Shown here one piece after another: positions 5,928 through 13,720 of a DNA stretch of 13,720 nucleotides. The stretch is from Paludibacter sp. GTDB taxonomy: Bacteria > Bacteroidota > Bacteroidia > Bacteroidales > Paludibacteraceae. Position numbers and translations under genes: made by a program. Within the stretch, counting starts at the first letter, position 1, and each line of letters begins with the position of its first letter. Below the pieces are notes generated by a model that was not told the DNA's origin, searched no databases, and was given only the letters and a program-made list of their open reading frames with translations. The stretch spans positions 1 to 13,720 of the forward strand of contig WRGS01000210.1 of NCBI GenBank assembly GCA_009787075.1, written 5' to 3'.

Positions 5928-6998
5928 TTAATACACAAGCAATTTTTGTGTTATTTTGCCGAAATCGGTATTTAAAGTAATAAGATACAGACCATTGGCG
6001 AGCGGATTTAATTGAATGAAATTGTTGTCAATTGTTCCGCTTGCAATCATTTGTCCGCTTAAATTAACAATAGAAAATTGGTTAAAAGTTTGTTCCGAAA
6101 TAATTTTGATGCTACTGTTTTCTTTGTTAAAAATAATTTTTACAGGAATTGCCTGAATATTAACAATATCTGCATTTGTATTCCACGCATCGCCATTATG
6201 ATTTCCCCAAATATATTCGGCAAGTTCGGGGTGGTCGATAAACGGATTGCGATTGTGTTGAGTGGCGAAAATGGCATTATTTCTGTCAATTTCTTTTTGC
6301 GAAACGGGATCTTGACGTGTCCATTTCAAAAAAAGATTTATAGAATATGAAGTCAAATTGGTTTTCGGATTATCTGAATTATTGAACGAGAAAACCACAG
6401 CGCCTTCACCCGATGTAAAATTTTGATTGAGGTAACAGGTTGCCATATAAAAATAAGTACGCGCCAAATCGCCTTTGTACTCGTCTATTGGTTCAAAAAC
6501 CGTACTTGAATAACCCGAAAACGTAGAACTTCCAAGTTTTCCCAGCGCTGCCCCGCCAAGCGAAGAACCGTTTGCACATTCGCCATAAGGAAAGTTGCTA
6601 CGCTGACCATTCACTTTGCCGTCGGTTGGGTAAAGATGAAAAGCGTCCGCATACATTGGCTGCGCACCCGAAAACCAACTTTCAGGAACAGAATGTTCGC
6701 GGTTATAGCAGTCGCAAACATTTCTGTAATTGCCGCATTGGTCAGTGCGGTATGTAAAATTGCAGTTGGAATAAATATCCCAAATTTTGTTTGTTCCCGG
6801 CTGCAAGTCGGTACTTTGATACAATGTCCAAAGTCCGCTGTAACCAACATTTGTGTGATTGTAAATGATGCTGTTCAATGCCAATCGAAGTTCTGTGCCT
6901 GTTTTTTCAATTGCCGCATCGTAGTAGCCAGCAGGCGCTTGTGCAATCAAAATTGCTGAAAATGAAACAATTATTGCTGTTAAGAAATGTTTTTTCAT
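5928..6998 (-). CDS. Secreted endonuclease I with T9SS C-terminal sorting domain
   Basis: A non-specific extracellular nuclease of the endonuclease I (EndA/Vvn-like, His-Me finger) family, 356 residues. A signal peptide covers about 1-20 (cleavage near IAQA). The catalytic core is clear: the REHSVPESWF motif (100-109) with general-base His102, DAFHLYPTD (118-126), the NGQRSNFPYG loop (130-139), and NPFIDHPELAEYIWG (251-265). Several cysteines (79, 88, 95, 97, 141, 188) could form disulfides, as in exported members. Residues about 285-356 form a T9SS type A sorting domain (FSIVNLSGQMI, LNPLANGLYLITL, KITQKLLVY end), so the protein is expected to be carried across the outer membrane. Likely use: DNA scavenging or degradation of extracellular DNA. 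It stands alone between two hairpins. Confidence 0.95.
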   Translation of the reverse strand: MKKHFLTAIIVSFSAILIAQAPAGYYDAAIEKTGTELRLALNSIIYNHTNVGYSGLWTLYQSTDLQPGTNKIWDIYSNCNFTYRTDQCGNYRNVCDCYNREHSVPESWFSGAQPMYADAFHLYPTDGKVNGQRSNFPYGECANGSSLGGAALGKLGSSTFSGYSSTVFEPIDEYKGDLARTYFYMATCYLNQNFTSGEGAVVFSFNNSDNPKTNLTSYSINLFLKWTRQDPVSQKEIDRNNAIFATQHNRNPFIDHPELAEYIWGNHNGDAWNTNADIVNIQAIPVKIIFNKENSSIKIISEQTFNQFSIVNLSGQMIASGTIDNNFIQLNPLANGLYLITLNTDFGKITQKLLVY

Positions 6999-7043
6999 TT
7001 TGTAATTAATTTAAGATTGTTTTGTTTAAGATTATTTCAAAAA

Positions 7044-7075
7044 AATTGTAAATTTTAATTCATAAATTTACAATT
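7044..7075 (-). terminator. Intrinsic terminator after the NlpC/P60 gene
   Basis: A 12-bp stem (7064-7075 with 7044-7055) and 8-nt loop, followed on the minus strand by a run of T. The 5' arm overlaps the stop codon of the peptidase gene (7074-7076). It separates that gene from endonuclease I downstream on the same strand. Confidence 0.7.
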
Positions 7076-7889
7076 AAATTATGCGTTTGATTTTAATAAG
7101 TTTGTGCGTATATTCGCCTGTTTGCGCCGAAATTATTCCTTTTTCGTCAATATTTTCAATCTTTACCCAGCCCGAAGAATGAATAATTTGTCTTTTATTC
7201 AATAATATGCCAACATGAATGATTTTTTTGTTTTCATTTTCAAAAAAAGTCAAATCCCCTTCATCTGCAGCAGAAAGTGCGGCAATTTCTGTACCGTTTT
7301 TAATCTGCTGCGCAGCATCACGCGGCAAATTTATTCCCAAATTTCCAAAAACCAATTGTACAAGTCCTGAACAATCAATTCCGAAAATTGATTTTCCGCC
7401 CCAAAGATAAGGCGCAAAAAGAAATTTTTTTGCATTTCGTGTAATTTCCTGCGGTGTAACGTTTGTTAAGTCAACTGTTTGAGCAAAATCGTAAATATAT
7501 TTTTCATTGTTTAAAAAACAATTGTTTTCTCCATCAAGCCAAAGCGTACTGCCAAAAGGAATGATAATCGGTTGATTTTCTGCGTTATAAATTGTAGCAA
7601 AAGGAACAGAAATTTTTATTGAATAAAGATTTTTTTGTCTTTCAAAATTATTTTCAGATAAAAATGTCAGCATTTTTCTGTCGGCAAAGCCAATATAATT
7701 ATCTGTAAAATTTCTGATTTTCAGCCATTTTTCCGATGTTTCCAAAATTTCCACAATTTCACCAAAAAGCAGCTGCGAAACCATTTCGCAACTTTCATTT
7801 GCCGCTTCTCGCAAAGCCACAAGCGGCAATTTGACAATGCAATATTTAAAATCAGTGTTTTTTATTTCAAAAAAATTTTTAAGATACAA
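7074..7889 (-). CDS. NlpC/P60 (C40) cell-wall peptidase with N-terminal SH3-like domains
   Basis: A 271-residue cysteine peptidase expected to cleave peptidoglycan stem peptides or recycled muropeptides, similar in layout to YkfC-type dipeptidyl peptidases. Residues about 15-135 hold two SH3-like segments (VALREAANESCEMVSQLLFGE, split over 24-44, is the typical bacterial SH3 opening). The catalytic domain covers about 145-271: Cys173 in GIDCSGLVQ, His225 in IIHVGILL and His237 in IIHSSG make the triad. No signal peptide is seen, so it may act in the cytoplasm. The start is uncertain: no ATG exists where relatives begin, just before KYCIVKL; the only plausible codon is TTG 7889, about 14 codons upstream of that point. 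It follows the DUF2851 gene by 54 bp on the same strand and is probably co-transcribed. Confidence 0.9.
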   Translation of the reverse strand: MYLKNFFEIKNTDFKYCIVKLPLVALREAANESCEMVSQLLFGEIVEILETSEKWLKIRNFTDNYIGFADRKMLTFLSENNFERQKNLYSIKISVPFATIYNAENQPIIIPFGSTLWLDGENNCFLNNEKYIYDFAQTVDLTNVTPQEITRNAKKFLFAPYLWGGKSIFGIDCSGLVQLVFGNLGINLPRDAAQQIKNGTEIAALSAADEGDLTFFENENKKIIHVGILLNKRQIIHSSGWVKIENIDEKGIISAQTGEYTHKLIKIKRII

Positions 7890-7943
7890 AAATACTGAAA
7901 AACCAGTTTTTTTTACTATTAAAAAATCATAAAAAAAATAAAA

Positions 7944-9221
7944 TTAATGTCTTTTTGCAATAATTTTGTGTCCGATGCTGCAATGCAGGCACTTTTTCAG
8001 GTCGCAATAATGTTTTTTTAGTTGAAGTAACGCCTGCGAATCACAAGCGGAATGTGCAGCAACTCCAATGGTGTTCCAATACGATACAACTGCATTTTTC
8101 TCAGGCGGAAGTTGTTCCAAAATTTCAAAAGCGATGTTTTTCAATGCATCATTTTTTCGTTTTTCAGCATAAGCAAAAAGCACAGGTGCAACTGTATTAA
8201 TTAACAAAATATCAATACTTTGACGGCTCATTCGCTTACTTTTACGCTTACTTAAATTTTCAAATCGATAATGAGTTTGCCAAAATTCCGAAGGTTCGCA
8301 AGCGAACATTTTTCGCAAATGCGCAATATCGGGCATTTCCACAATTTTTGAAAAAAGTTTGCTTGATTGCACAACCAACACTGCAAATTGCGCAATGCGC
8401 ACATGCGGAAAATTATCTGGGCGCAGGCGTAAAAGTTTCCATTGTGAACTGTCAATTGCTTTCAAATTATATTTCTGCGCCAAAAAATCGTATTCTTTTT
8501 TCAATGTAATTGCATACATGTCAGCGTTTTGTGTTGGCAAAAGCCCAGCCTGCCCAAACAGCAACGCCTCAATTTGCAAAAGATTATCTTTGTGTTTTGC
8601 TAAAATATTTTGCGGTAGCGATTTAGCCAACTGTTCAAACGGCTCGCTGTTTGTTCCAAAACCAAAATTGCGTGCCAAAATTGTGTAAAAAGTATCTTCC
8701 CAATTATTTTTATTTTGAAAAAGAATTTCAAAAATTGCGGCGGTTTTTTGTTGCAGTCGCTCGGTTAAAAGTGCGGTTTTCCACGAATTTATAACAATTT
8801 CAGGAACTTCTTTTATTCGGTTTTCGCAAAAAATTTGGCGTTTTTCAACAAAAAGTTGTGTATAATTCTGTAAAATTTCGTTGGGGAATTTTAACACCAT
8901 TTGTGGAATTTTTGTACCGTTTGTACGAAAAGTTTCGGCATCAGCATCGATAACAACGTGCAAAACTACATTGTCATAAGTTCTGTTTGCCTGATGATTA
9001 TGTTTTTTCCAATCCGATGCGTGCGTATGAATTTCAACATTCCCTGCCCAAAGTGTATCGCCGATTTTAATTTTCGCATTGAAAAAATCAGGACCTGCGT
9101 CCGTATTGATTTTTCCCACATTTATTACCTCAACAGGCACGCCGTCAATTGTGGTTAAATTATTGACATAGAACAATTTGTTTTGCCAAACATAGTGCAA
9201 CAATGCTTCGGGAATATTCAT
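7944..9221 (-). CDS. DUF2851 family protein
   Basis: A 425-residue protein of a family widespread in Bacteroidota and without assigned function. The N-terminal block is typical: NTDAGPDFFNA (39-49), GNVEIHTHASDWKKHNH (60-76) and YDNVVLHVV (82-90). P44-D45, followed by a predicted beta hairpin and then E63-I64-H65, has the spacing of a PD-(D/E)XK nuclease core with His replacing Lys; this is my reading, not an established role. The middle is helical. The C-terminus carries Cys406, Cys411, Cys414 and His418 (C-x4-C-x2-C-x3-H), a possible metal site that seems conserved in the family. No signal peptide, so cytoplasmic. It is the first gene of a two-gene unit with the NlpC/P60 peptidase and diverges from gyrA. 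Confidence 0.9.
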   Translation of the reverse strand: MNIPEALLHYVWQNKLFYVNNLTTIDGVPVEVINVGKINTDAGPDFFNAKIKIGDTLWAGNVEIHTHASDWKKHNHQANRTYDNVVLHVVIDADAETFRTNGTKIPQMVLKFPNEILQNYTQLFVEKRQIFCENRIKEVPEIVINSWKTALLTERLQQKTAAIFEILFQNKNNWEDTFYTILARNFGFGTNSEPFEQLAKSLPQNILAKHKDNLLQIEALLFGQAGLLPTQNADMYAITLKKEYDFLAQKYNLKAIDSSQWKLLRLRPDNFPHVRIAQFAVLVVQSSKLFSKIVEMPDIAHLRKMFACEPSEFWQTHYRFENLSKRKSKRMSRQSIDILLINTVAPVLFAYAEKRKNDALKNIAFEILEQLPPEKNAVVSYWNTIGVAAHSACDSQALLQLKKHYCDLKKCLHCSIGHKIIAKRH

Positions 9222-9252
9222 AATTGTTTTTTCTTTACAAAAAATATAAGCG

Positions 9253-9260
9253 CAAAATTA
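9253..9260 (-). promoter_or_regulatory. Promoter -7 box for the DUF2851 gene
   Basis: TAATTTTG on the minus strand matches TAnnTTTG exactly and lies 31 bp before the start codon. No convincing -33 TTTG is found at the usual distance. Confidence 0.5.
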
Positions 9261-9292
9261 AGGAATTTATTTTAATTTTTCTCCGTTTTTTC

Positions 9293-9323
9293 TTGCCCAA
9301 TTCAAAAAAAAGCAGTAATTTAG
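9293..9323 (+). promoter_or_regulatory. Probable gyrA promoter
   Basis: TTG at 9293-9295, a 20-nt spacer, and TAATTTAG at 9316-9323 (one mismatch to TAnnTTTG) fit the Bacteroidota promoter layout. The transcript would begin around 9328-9332, giving a leader of about 90 nt. Confidence 0.45.
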
Positions 9324-9376
9324 CGTGCTTTAAAAAAATAATTAAATTATAAGGAAAAAGATTGTTAAATTGTTGA

Positions 9377-9400
9377 AATTTATGCTTTTATGCGTAAATT
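9377..9400 (+). promoter_or_regulatory. Hairpin in the gyrA leader
   Basis: A 9-bp stem (9377-9385 with 9392-9400, one T-G wobble) and a 6-nt loop lie 21 nt before the gyrA start. There is no T-run after it, so it is not a terminator. Function unknown; it may be chance. Confidence 0.3.
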
Positions 9401-9421
9401 GGTAATTTGTAATTGGAATAA

Positions 9422-12004
9422 ATGGCAGAAGATAGAATTATCCAAGTAAATATTGACGAGGAAATGCGCTCGTCTTACATTGATTATTCAATGTCGGTAA
9501 TTGTTTCGCGTGCGTTGCCCGATGTGCGCGATGGTTTTAAACCTGTTCATCGCCGCGTTTTGTTCGGTATGAACGAACTTGGCAACACTTCCGACAAACC
9601 ATATAAAAAATCGGCGCGTATTGTGGGCGAAGTTATGGGAAAATATCACCCTCACGGTGATTCGTCAATTTACGGTACGCTTGTGCGTATGGCTCAAACC
9701 TGGGCAATGCGCTATCCGCTTGTTGATGGGCAGGGAAATTACGGCTCTGTTGATGGCGACAGTCCAGCGGCAATGCGTTACACCGAAGCACGTTTGATGA
9801 AAATTGCCGAAGAAATGCTCGTTGATATAGATAAAGAAACTGTTGATTTTCAGAATAATTTTGACGATACGCTCAAAGAGCCTACTGTTTTGCCTTCGCG
9901 TATTCCAAATTTGTTGGTAAACGGTTCGTCGGGTATTGCCGTTGGTATGGCAACAAATATGCCTACACATAATCTTTCGGAAGTTATTGATGCAACAATT
10001 GCTTATATTGATAATAATGATATAGAAATCAGCGAGTTAATTAAGCATATCAAAGCTCCTGATTTTCCCACAGGCGGCATTATCTACGGTTATGCCGGCG
10101 TCCGCGAAGCATTTGAAACAGGGCGCGGACGTATTGTCATTCGCTCAAAAGTAGAAATTGAAATAGACCCAAAAACAGGACGCGAAAAAATCGTTGCCCG
10201 TGAAATTCCTTATGGAGTTAATAAAAAAGAACTGATTCAACATATTGCTGCGCTGGTTGAAGATAAAAAACTTGAAGGAATTTCAAATGTTAATGACGAA
10301 TCCGACCGTGAAGGAATGCGCATTGTGGTTGATATTAAAAAAGATGCAAATGCAAATGTTGTTCTTAATAAATTATTCAAACTCACTGCTTTACAATCAT
10401 CTTTCAGCGTAAATAATATTGCGCTGGTAAAAGGTCGTCCGCGTCAGTTGAATTTGAAAGATTTGATTCATTATTTTGTTGAACACAGACATAATGTTGT
10501 TATTCGCCGCACGCAGTTTGAATTGGCAGAAGCGCAAAAACGCGCTCATCTACTTGAAGGGCTGATGATTATACTTGATAATCTTGACGAAGCGATTCAA
10601 ATTATTCGTTCTTCGCAAACTGCCGACGAGGCGCGTTCTCGATTGATGGAACGTTTTGAACTTTCCGATATGCAGGCGCGTTATGTTGTGGAACTTCGCC
10701 TGCGCCAACTCACAGGAATGGAGCAGGATAAACTTCGCGCAGAATATCAGGAACTTTTGAATTTAATTGAGCATTTAAAAGAAATTTTGGATAAAATTGA
10801 ATTGCGAATGCAAATTATTAAAGATGAATTAATTGAAATAAAAAATAAATATGGAGACGGGCGGCGCACCGAAATTGTGCATGCATCTGAAGAATTTAAT
10901 CCCGAAGATTTTTATTCTGACGATGAAATGATTATCACAATTTCGCATTTGGGCTATATCAAACGCACGCCGCTTGCAGAATTTCGCACGCAGCGGCGCG
11001 GAGGAATGGGCTCAAAAGGCGGCGATACGCGCGATGAAGATTTTATTGAATATATTTATCCTGCCTCAATGCACAACACAATGCTTTTCTTCACGCAAAA
11101 AGGGCGTTGTTATTGGTTAAAAGTTTATGAAATACCTGAAGGAACAAAAACTTCAAAAGGACGCGCAATTCAAAATTTGTTAAATATAGAAAGCGACGAT
11201 AAAGTAAATGCTTTTATCCGCATCAAAGGGCTTGAAGATAAGGATTTTGTGCAAAATCATTATATTATTTTCTGTACCAAAAATGGCGTTGTGAAAAAAA
11301 CAAGTTTGGAGCAATATTCCCGTCCGCGCCAGAATGGTGTAAATGCAATTACCATTAGAGAAGACGATGAGGTAATTCAAGTTCGCCTTACAGACGGTAA
11401 CAGCGAAATTGTTCTTGCCAACCGCAATGGACGCGCTATTCGTTTCCACGAATCTAAAGTGCGCGAGATGGGACGTACAGCAACAGGCGTGCGCGGAATG
11501 ACGCTTGATGAAGACGGGCAGGACGAAGTTGTAGGAATGATTTGTATTCCAAAAAATTCAAAAGAAACGGTTTTAGTTGTTTCCGAAAAAGGATATGGCA
11601 AACGTTCAATGCTTGACGATGAAAATGGCGAGGCGATTTACCGCATTACAAATCGCGGCGGTAAAGGCGTGAAAACGATGAATATTACCGAAAAAACAGG
11701 TAAAATGGTGTCCATCAAACTCGTTACCGATGATAATGATTTGATGATAATTAATAAATCGGGAATTACAATTCGTTTGTCGGTTGCAACAATGCGCGTT
11801 ATGGGACGTGCAGCGCAGGGTGTTCGTCTGATTAATTTAGATAAACGAAATGAAGAAATTGCTTCCGTATGCAAAGTTGATGCCGAAGAAGATGGAGAAG
11901 AAATTGCCGTTTTATCTGAAAATGAGGAAATTATAAATAACAATATTGAGCCGCAAACAGAAGAAGATTTTGAAAACAATGAAGAGATAGCAAAGGAAGA
12001 GTAA
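9422..12004 (+). CDS. gyrA: DNA gyrase subunit A
   Basis: Breakage-reunion subunit of the type II topoisomerase that introduces negative supercoils using ATP with GyrB. The 860-residue protein shows the winged-helix/tower core (about 1-500) with catalytic Tyr120 in AAMRYTEARL, the quinolone-determining region KYHPHGDSSIYGTL (74-87), and the IPNLLVNGSSGIAVGMATN block. The C-terminal DNA-wrapping beta-pinwheel (about 500-820) contains the GyrA box QRRGGMG (524-530), which marks it as gyrase and not ParC. Ser81 corresponds to E. coli Ser83; Gly85 stands where E. coli has Asp87. The last 40 residues are strongly acidic, a common regulatory tail. ATG 9422 gives the standard start (MAEDRIIQVNIDEEM). 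A DUF6029 gene follows after 43 bp. Confidence 0.98.
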   Translation: MAEDRIIQVNIDEEMRSSYIDYSMSVIVSRALPDVRDGFKPVHRRVLFGMNELGNTSDKPYKKSARIVGEVMGKYHPHGDSSIYGTLVRMAQTWAMRYPLVDGQGNYGSVDGDSPAAMRYTEARLMKIAEEMLVDIDKETVDFQNNFDDTLKEPTVLPSRIPNLLVNGSSGIAVGMATNMPTHNLSEVIDATIAYIDNNDIEISELIKHIKAPDFPTGGIIYGYAGVREAFETGRGRIVIRSKVEIEIDPKTGREKIVAREIPYGVNKKELIQHIAALVEDKKLEGISNVNDESDREGMRIVVDIKKDANANVVLNKLFKLTALQSSFSVNNIALVKGRPRQLNLKDLIHYFVEHRHNVVIRRTQFELAEAQKRAHLLEGLMIILDNLDEAIQIIRSSQTADEARSRLMERFELSDMQARYVVELRLRQLTGMEQDKLRAEYQELLNLIEHLKEILDKIELRMQIIKDELIEIKNKYGDGRRTEIVHASEEFNPEDFYSDDEMIITISHLGYIKRTPLAEFRTQRRGGMGSKGGDTRDEDFIEYIYPASMHNTMLFFTQKGRCYWLKVYEIPEGTKTSKGRAIQNLLNIESDDKVNAFIRIKGLEDKDFVQNHYIIFCTKNGVVKKTSLEQYSRPRQNGVNAITIREDDEVIQVRLTDGNSEIVLANRNGRAIRFHESKVREMGRTATGVRGMTLDEDGQDEVVGMICIPKNSKETVLVVSEKGYGKRSMLDDENGEAIYRITNRGGKGVKTMNITEKTGKMVSIKLVTDDNDLMIINKSGITIRLSVATMRVMGRAAQGVRLINLDKRNEEIASVCKVDAEEDGEEIAVLSENEEIINNNIEPQTEEDFENNEEIAKEE

Positions 12005-12047
12005 GAACAGATTGCTTATTTTATATAAACTCTAAATAAAAATAAAA

Positions 12048-13706
12048 ATGAATTTAAAAAAAACAATGTTTTTCTGCGTTATCTGTGCAGCAACTTGCGT
12101 TGCCGCGCAAATAAAACTTGGTGATTGGGCGACATTGACAGGTGGCGTGCAAACGGACAATCTGCTTAATGCACCAAAATTCGACAAATTTCAGGATAAT
12201 TCTTACATTGATTTTAATATTAATTCAAAATATATTTTTGCGGGTTTGAGGCTTGAATATTTGCAGTTTCCGTTGCCCGGATATGAGTCGGATTTTGCAG
12301 GTTACGGCATCGGAAATATTTTTGTTACAGGAAAATATAAAAATGCGGAACTCACTTTGGGCAATTTTTACGACCAATTTGGCAGCGGGTTGATTTTCCG
12401 CACTTACGAAGAACGTTCTATGGGAATTGATAATTCGCTGTTCGGAGCGCGGTTCAAGTTTACTCCATACAAAGGCATTTATTTTAAAGCGCTTGGCGGA
12501 AAGCAAAGGCGTTATTTCAAATACAACGATAGTTTTGTTTGGGGAGCAGATGTCGAGATTAATATTGATGAATGGTTAAGAACTTTTCAGCAGTCGGGCG
12601 CATATCTGATGTTTGGCGCGTCATACGTTGGCAAACACGAAAAAGACGAAGATATTTTTCCAAATGGGAATGTAGTTTTTCGCTTAAACTTGCCGCATAC
12701 GCTTGCCGCAGCCGATTTTCGCGCACGATTTCAGAAAGGAAATATTTCTGTTTTGGCTGAATATGCTATCAAATCGCAAGATCCTTCGGCAGACAATAAC
12801 TATGTTTATCACAAAGGAAATGCGGCTTTGGCTTCGTTTTCGTATTCTAAAAAGGGAATTTCTGCACTTGTGCAGGCAAAGCGCAGCGATAATATGAGTT
12901 TTCGCAGCCTCCGCTCAATGATAGGAATTTCGTCTTTTATAAATCATTTGCCTGCTTTTACCCAGCAGCAAACTTACGCGCTACCGTCAATTTATCCTTA
13001 CGCCACGCAGCCGAGCGGCGAGTGGGCTTTTCAAGGCGATTTGAGTTATAATTTCCAAAAAAAAACCGCTTTGGGCGGAAAGTATGGGACGTTAATTCGC
13101 CTTAACGTATCGCATATCCGCGAAATTAAGAAAAATATTGAAGATGGAGAAACCGACTACGCCGCGCCGTTTTTTGCAATGGGGAAAGAACTTTATTATC
13201 AAGATATTAATTTAACTATTGACAAAAAAATAAATTCAAAATTCAAACTTGCGGCAATGTATATGTTCCAAAAATATAACCCGAAAGTTATTGTCAATGA
13301 AGAAGAAAATATGATTACTTCGCACATTTTTGTTGCAGAAGGGAAATTTAATATTAACCGAAAATTTACTTTGCGTTCAGAGTTGCAATATCTTTTTGCA
13401 AGCCAATATTTGCCTTTAGACGGGCAACAAAAAGCAGCGGACAAACGTATTAATCAGGGCGACTGGGCGTTTGCGCTGGTGGAATTGTCAGTTGCGCCGA
13501 GTTTTATGTTTGCTGTGCAGGATATGTATAATGCTGGCGCAACCAAAAAACATTATTATATGGCAACAGGCGCGTATTCGTTCAACTCGCATCGCATTCA
13601 GTTGGGTTTTGGCAAAACACGTGCAGGCTACGACTGCTCTGGCGGAGTTTGCCGCCTCGTTCCTGAAACTTACGGTGCAAGACTGAGTTATAATTATACT
13701 TTTTAA
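12048..13706 (+). CDS. DUF6029 family outer-membrane beta-barrel protein
   Basis: A 552-residue protein with a signal peptide (about 1-20, ending AAQ) and throughout alternating aromatic and polar residues in strand-length blocks, ending in Tyr-Thr-Phe; all of this fits an outer-membrane barrel. The opening (LGDWATLTGGVQTDNLL), the GLRLEYLQFPLPGYE and LGNFYDQFGSGLIFRTYEER blocks and the CSGGVCR motif near the C-terminus (530-536) match DUF6029, a Bacteroidota family of unknown role. No TonB plug or catalytic motif is visible. It starts 43 bp after gyrA with no terminator between, so transcripts may read through, but function with gyrase is not implied. The window ends 14 bp after its stop. 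Confidence 0.88.
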   Translation: MNLKKTMFFCVICAATCVAAQIKLGDWATLTGGVQTDNLLNAPKFDKFQDNSYIDFNINSKYIFAGLRLEYLQFPLPGYESDFAGYGIGNIFVTGKYKNAELTLGNFYDQFGSGLIFRTYEERSMGIDNSLFGARFKFTPYKGIYFKALGGKQRRYFKYNDSFVWGADVEINIDEWLRTFQQSGAYLMFGASYVGKHEKDEDIFPNGNVVFRLNLPHTLAAADFRARFQKGNISVLAEYAIKSQDPSADNNYVYHKGNAALASFSYSKKGISALVQAKRSDNMSFRSLRSMIGISSFINHLPAFTQQQTYALPSIYPYATQPSGEWAFQGDLSYNFQKKTALGGKYGTLIRLNVSHIREIKKNIEDGETDYAAPFFAMGKELYYQDINLTIDKKINSKFKLAAMYMFQKYNPKVIVNEEENMITSHIFVAEGKFNINRKFTLRSELQYLFASQYLPLDGQQKAADKRINQGDWAFALVELSVAPSFMFAVQDMYNAGATKKHYYMATGAYSFNSHRIQLGFGKTRAGYDCSGGVCRLVPETYGARLSYNYTF

Positions 13707-13720
13707 AACAGGATTTTTTT

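Noticed and set aside
11638..11979. 113-codon minus-strand open frame
   Set aside because: Antisense to the gyrA C-terminal region; Ser-rich composition comes from the opposite-strand codons.

Overview
The window reads as an AT-rich chromosomal segment from a member of the Bacteroidota. The evidence is a TonB-dependent receptor with an N-terminal carboxypeptidase-regulatory-like domain, a secreted endonuclease I ending in a type IX secretion (T9SS) sorting domain, two families largely confined to this phylum (DUF2851 and DUF6029), TAnnTTTG-type -7 promoter boxes, and no Shine-Dalgarno sequences before the genes. No mobile element, CRISPR array, rRNA or tRNA was seen. Most of it is housekeeping or core envelope DNA.

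Layout. (1) After a short terminator at the left edge, a Cys-rich exported small protein (80-565, +) precedes a TonB-dependent receptor (633-2891, +); family resemblance suggests a metal, probably copper, uptake pair. (2) A bidirectional terminator separates the receptor from convergent metK (2950-4227, -). The metK leader carries what I read as a SAM-II riboswitch (about 4326-4380, -), just downstream of a good -7 box and about 100 nt before the start codon. (3) A three-gene + strand cluster follows: an OB-fold-like lipoprotein (4502-4984), a DUF3592-like membrane protein (open frame from 4993, usable part 5038-5361) and a lipoprotein gene (5395-5802). The last two each carry one in-frame stop, at codons 15 and 16, inside or at the end of their hydrophobic N-terminal segment. 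(4) A 16-bp perfect hairpin separates this cluster from convergent endonuclease I (5928-6998, -). (5) A DUF2851 gene and a NlpC/P60 peptidase gene form a minus-strand pair (9221 to 7074) ending in a terminator. (6) Divergently, gyrA (9422-12004, +) is followed after 43 bp by a DUF6029 outer-membrane barrel gene (12048-13706, +).

The strongest unusual signals are the paired early stop codons in two adjacent genes and the metK SAM-II riboswitch, whose expression platform does not look like the textbook Shine-Dalgarno occlusion. I found no clearly new multi-gene defence or mobile system.
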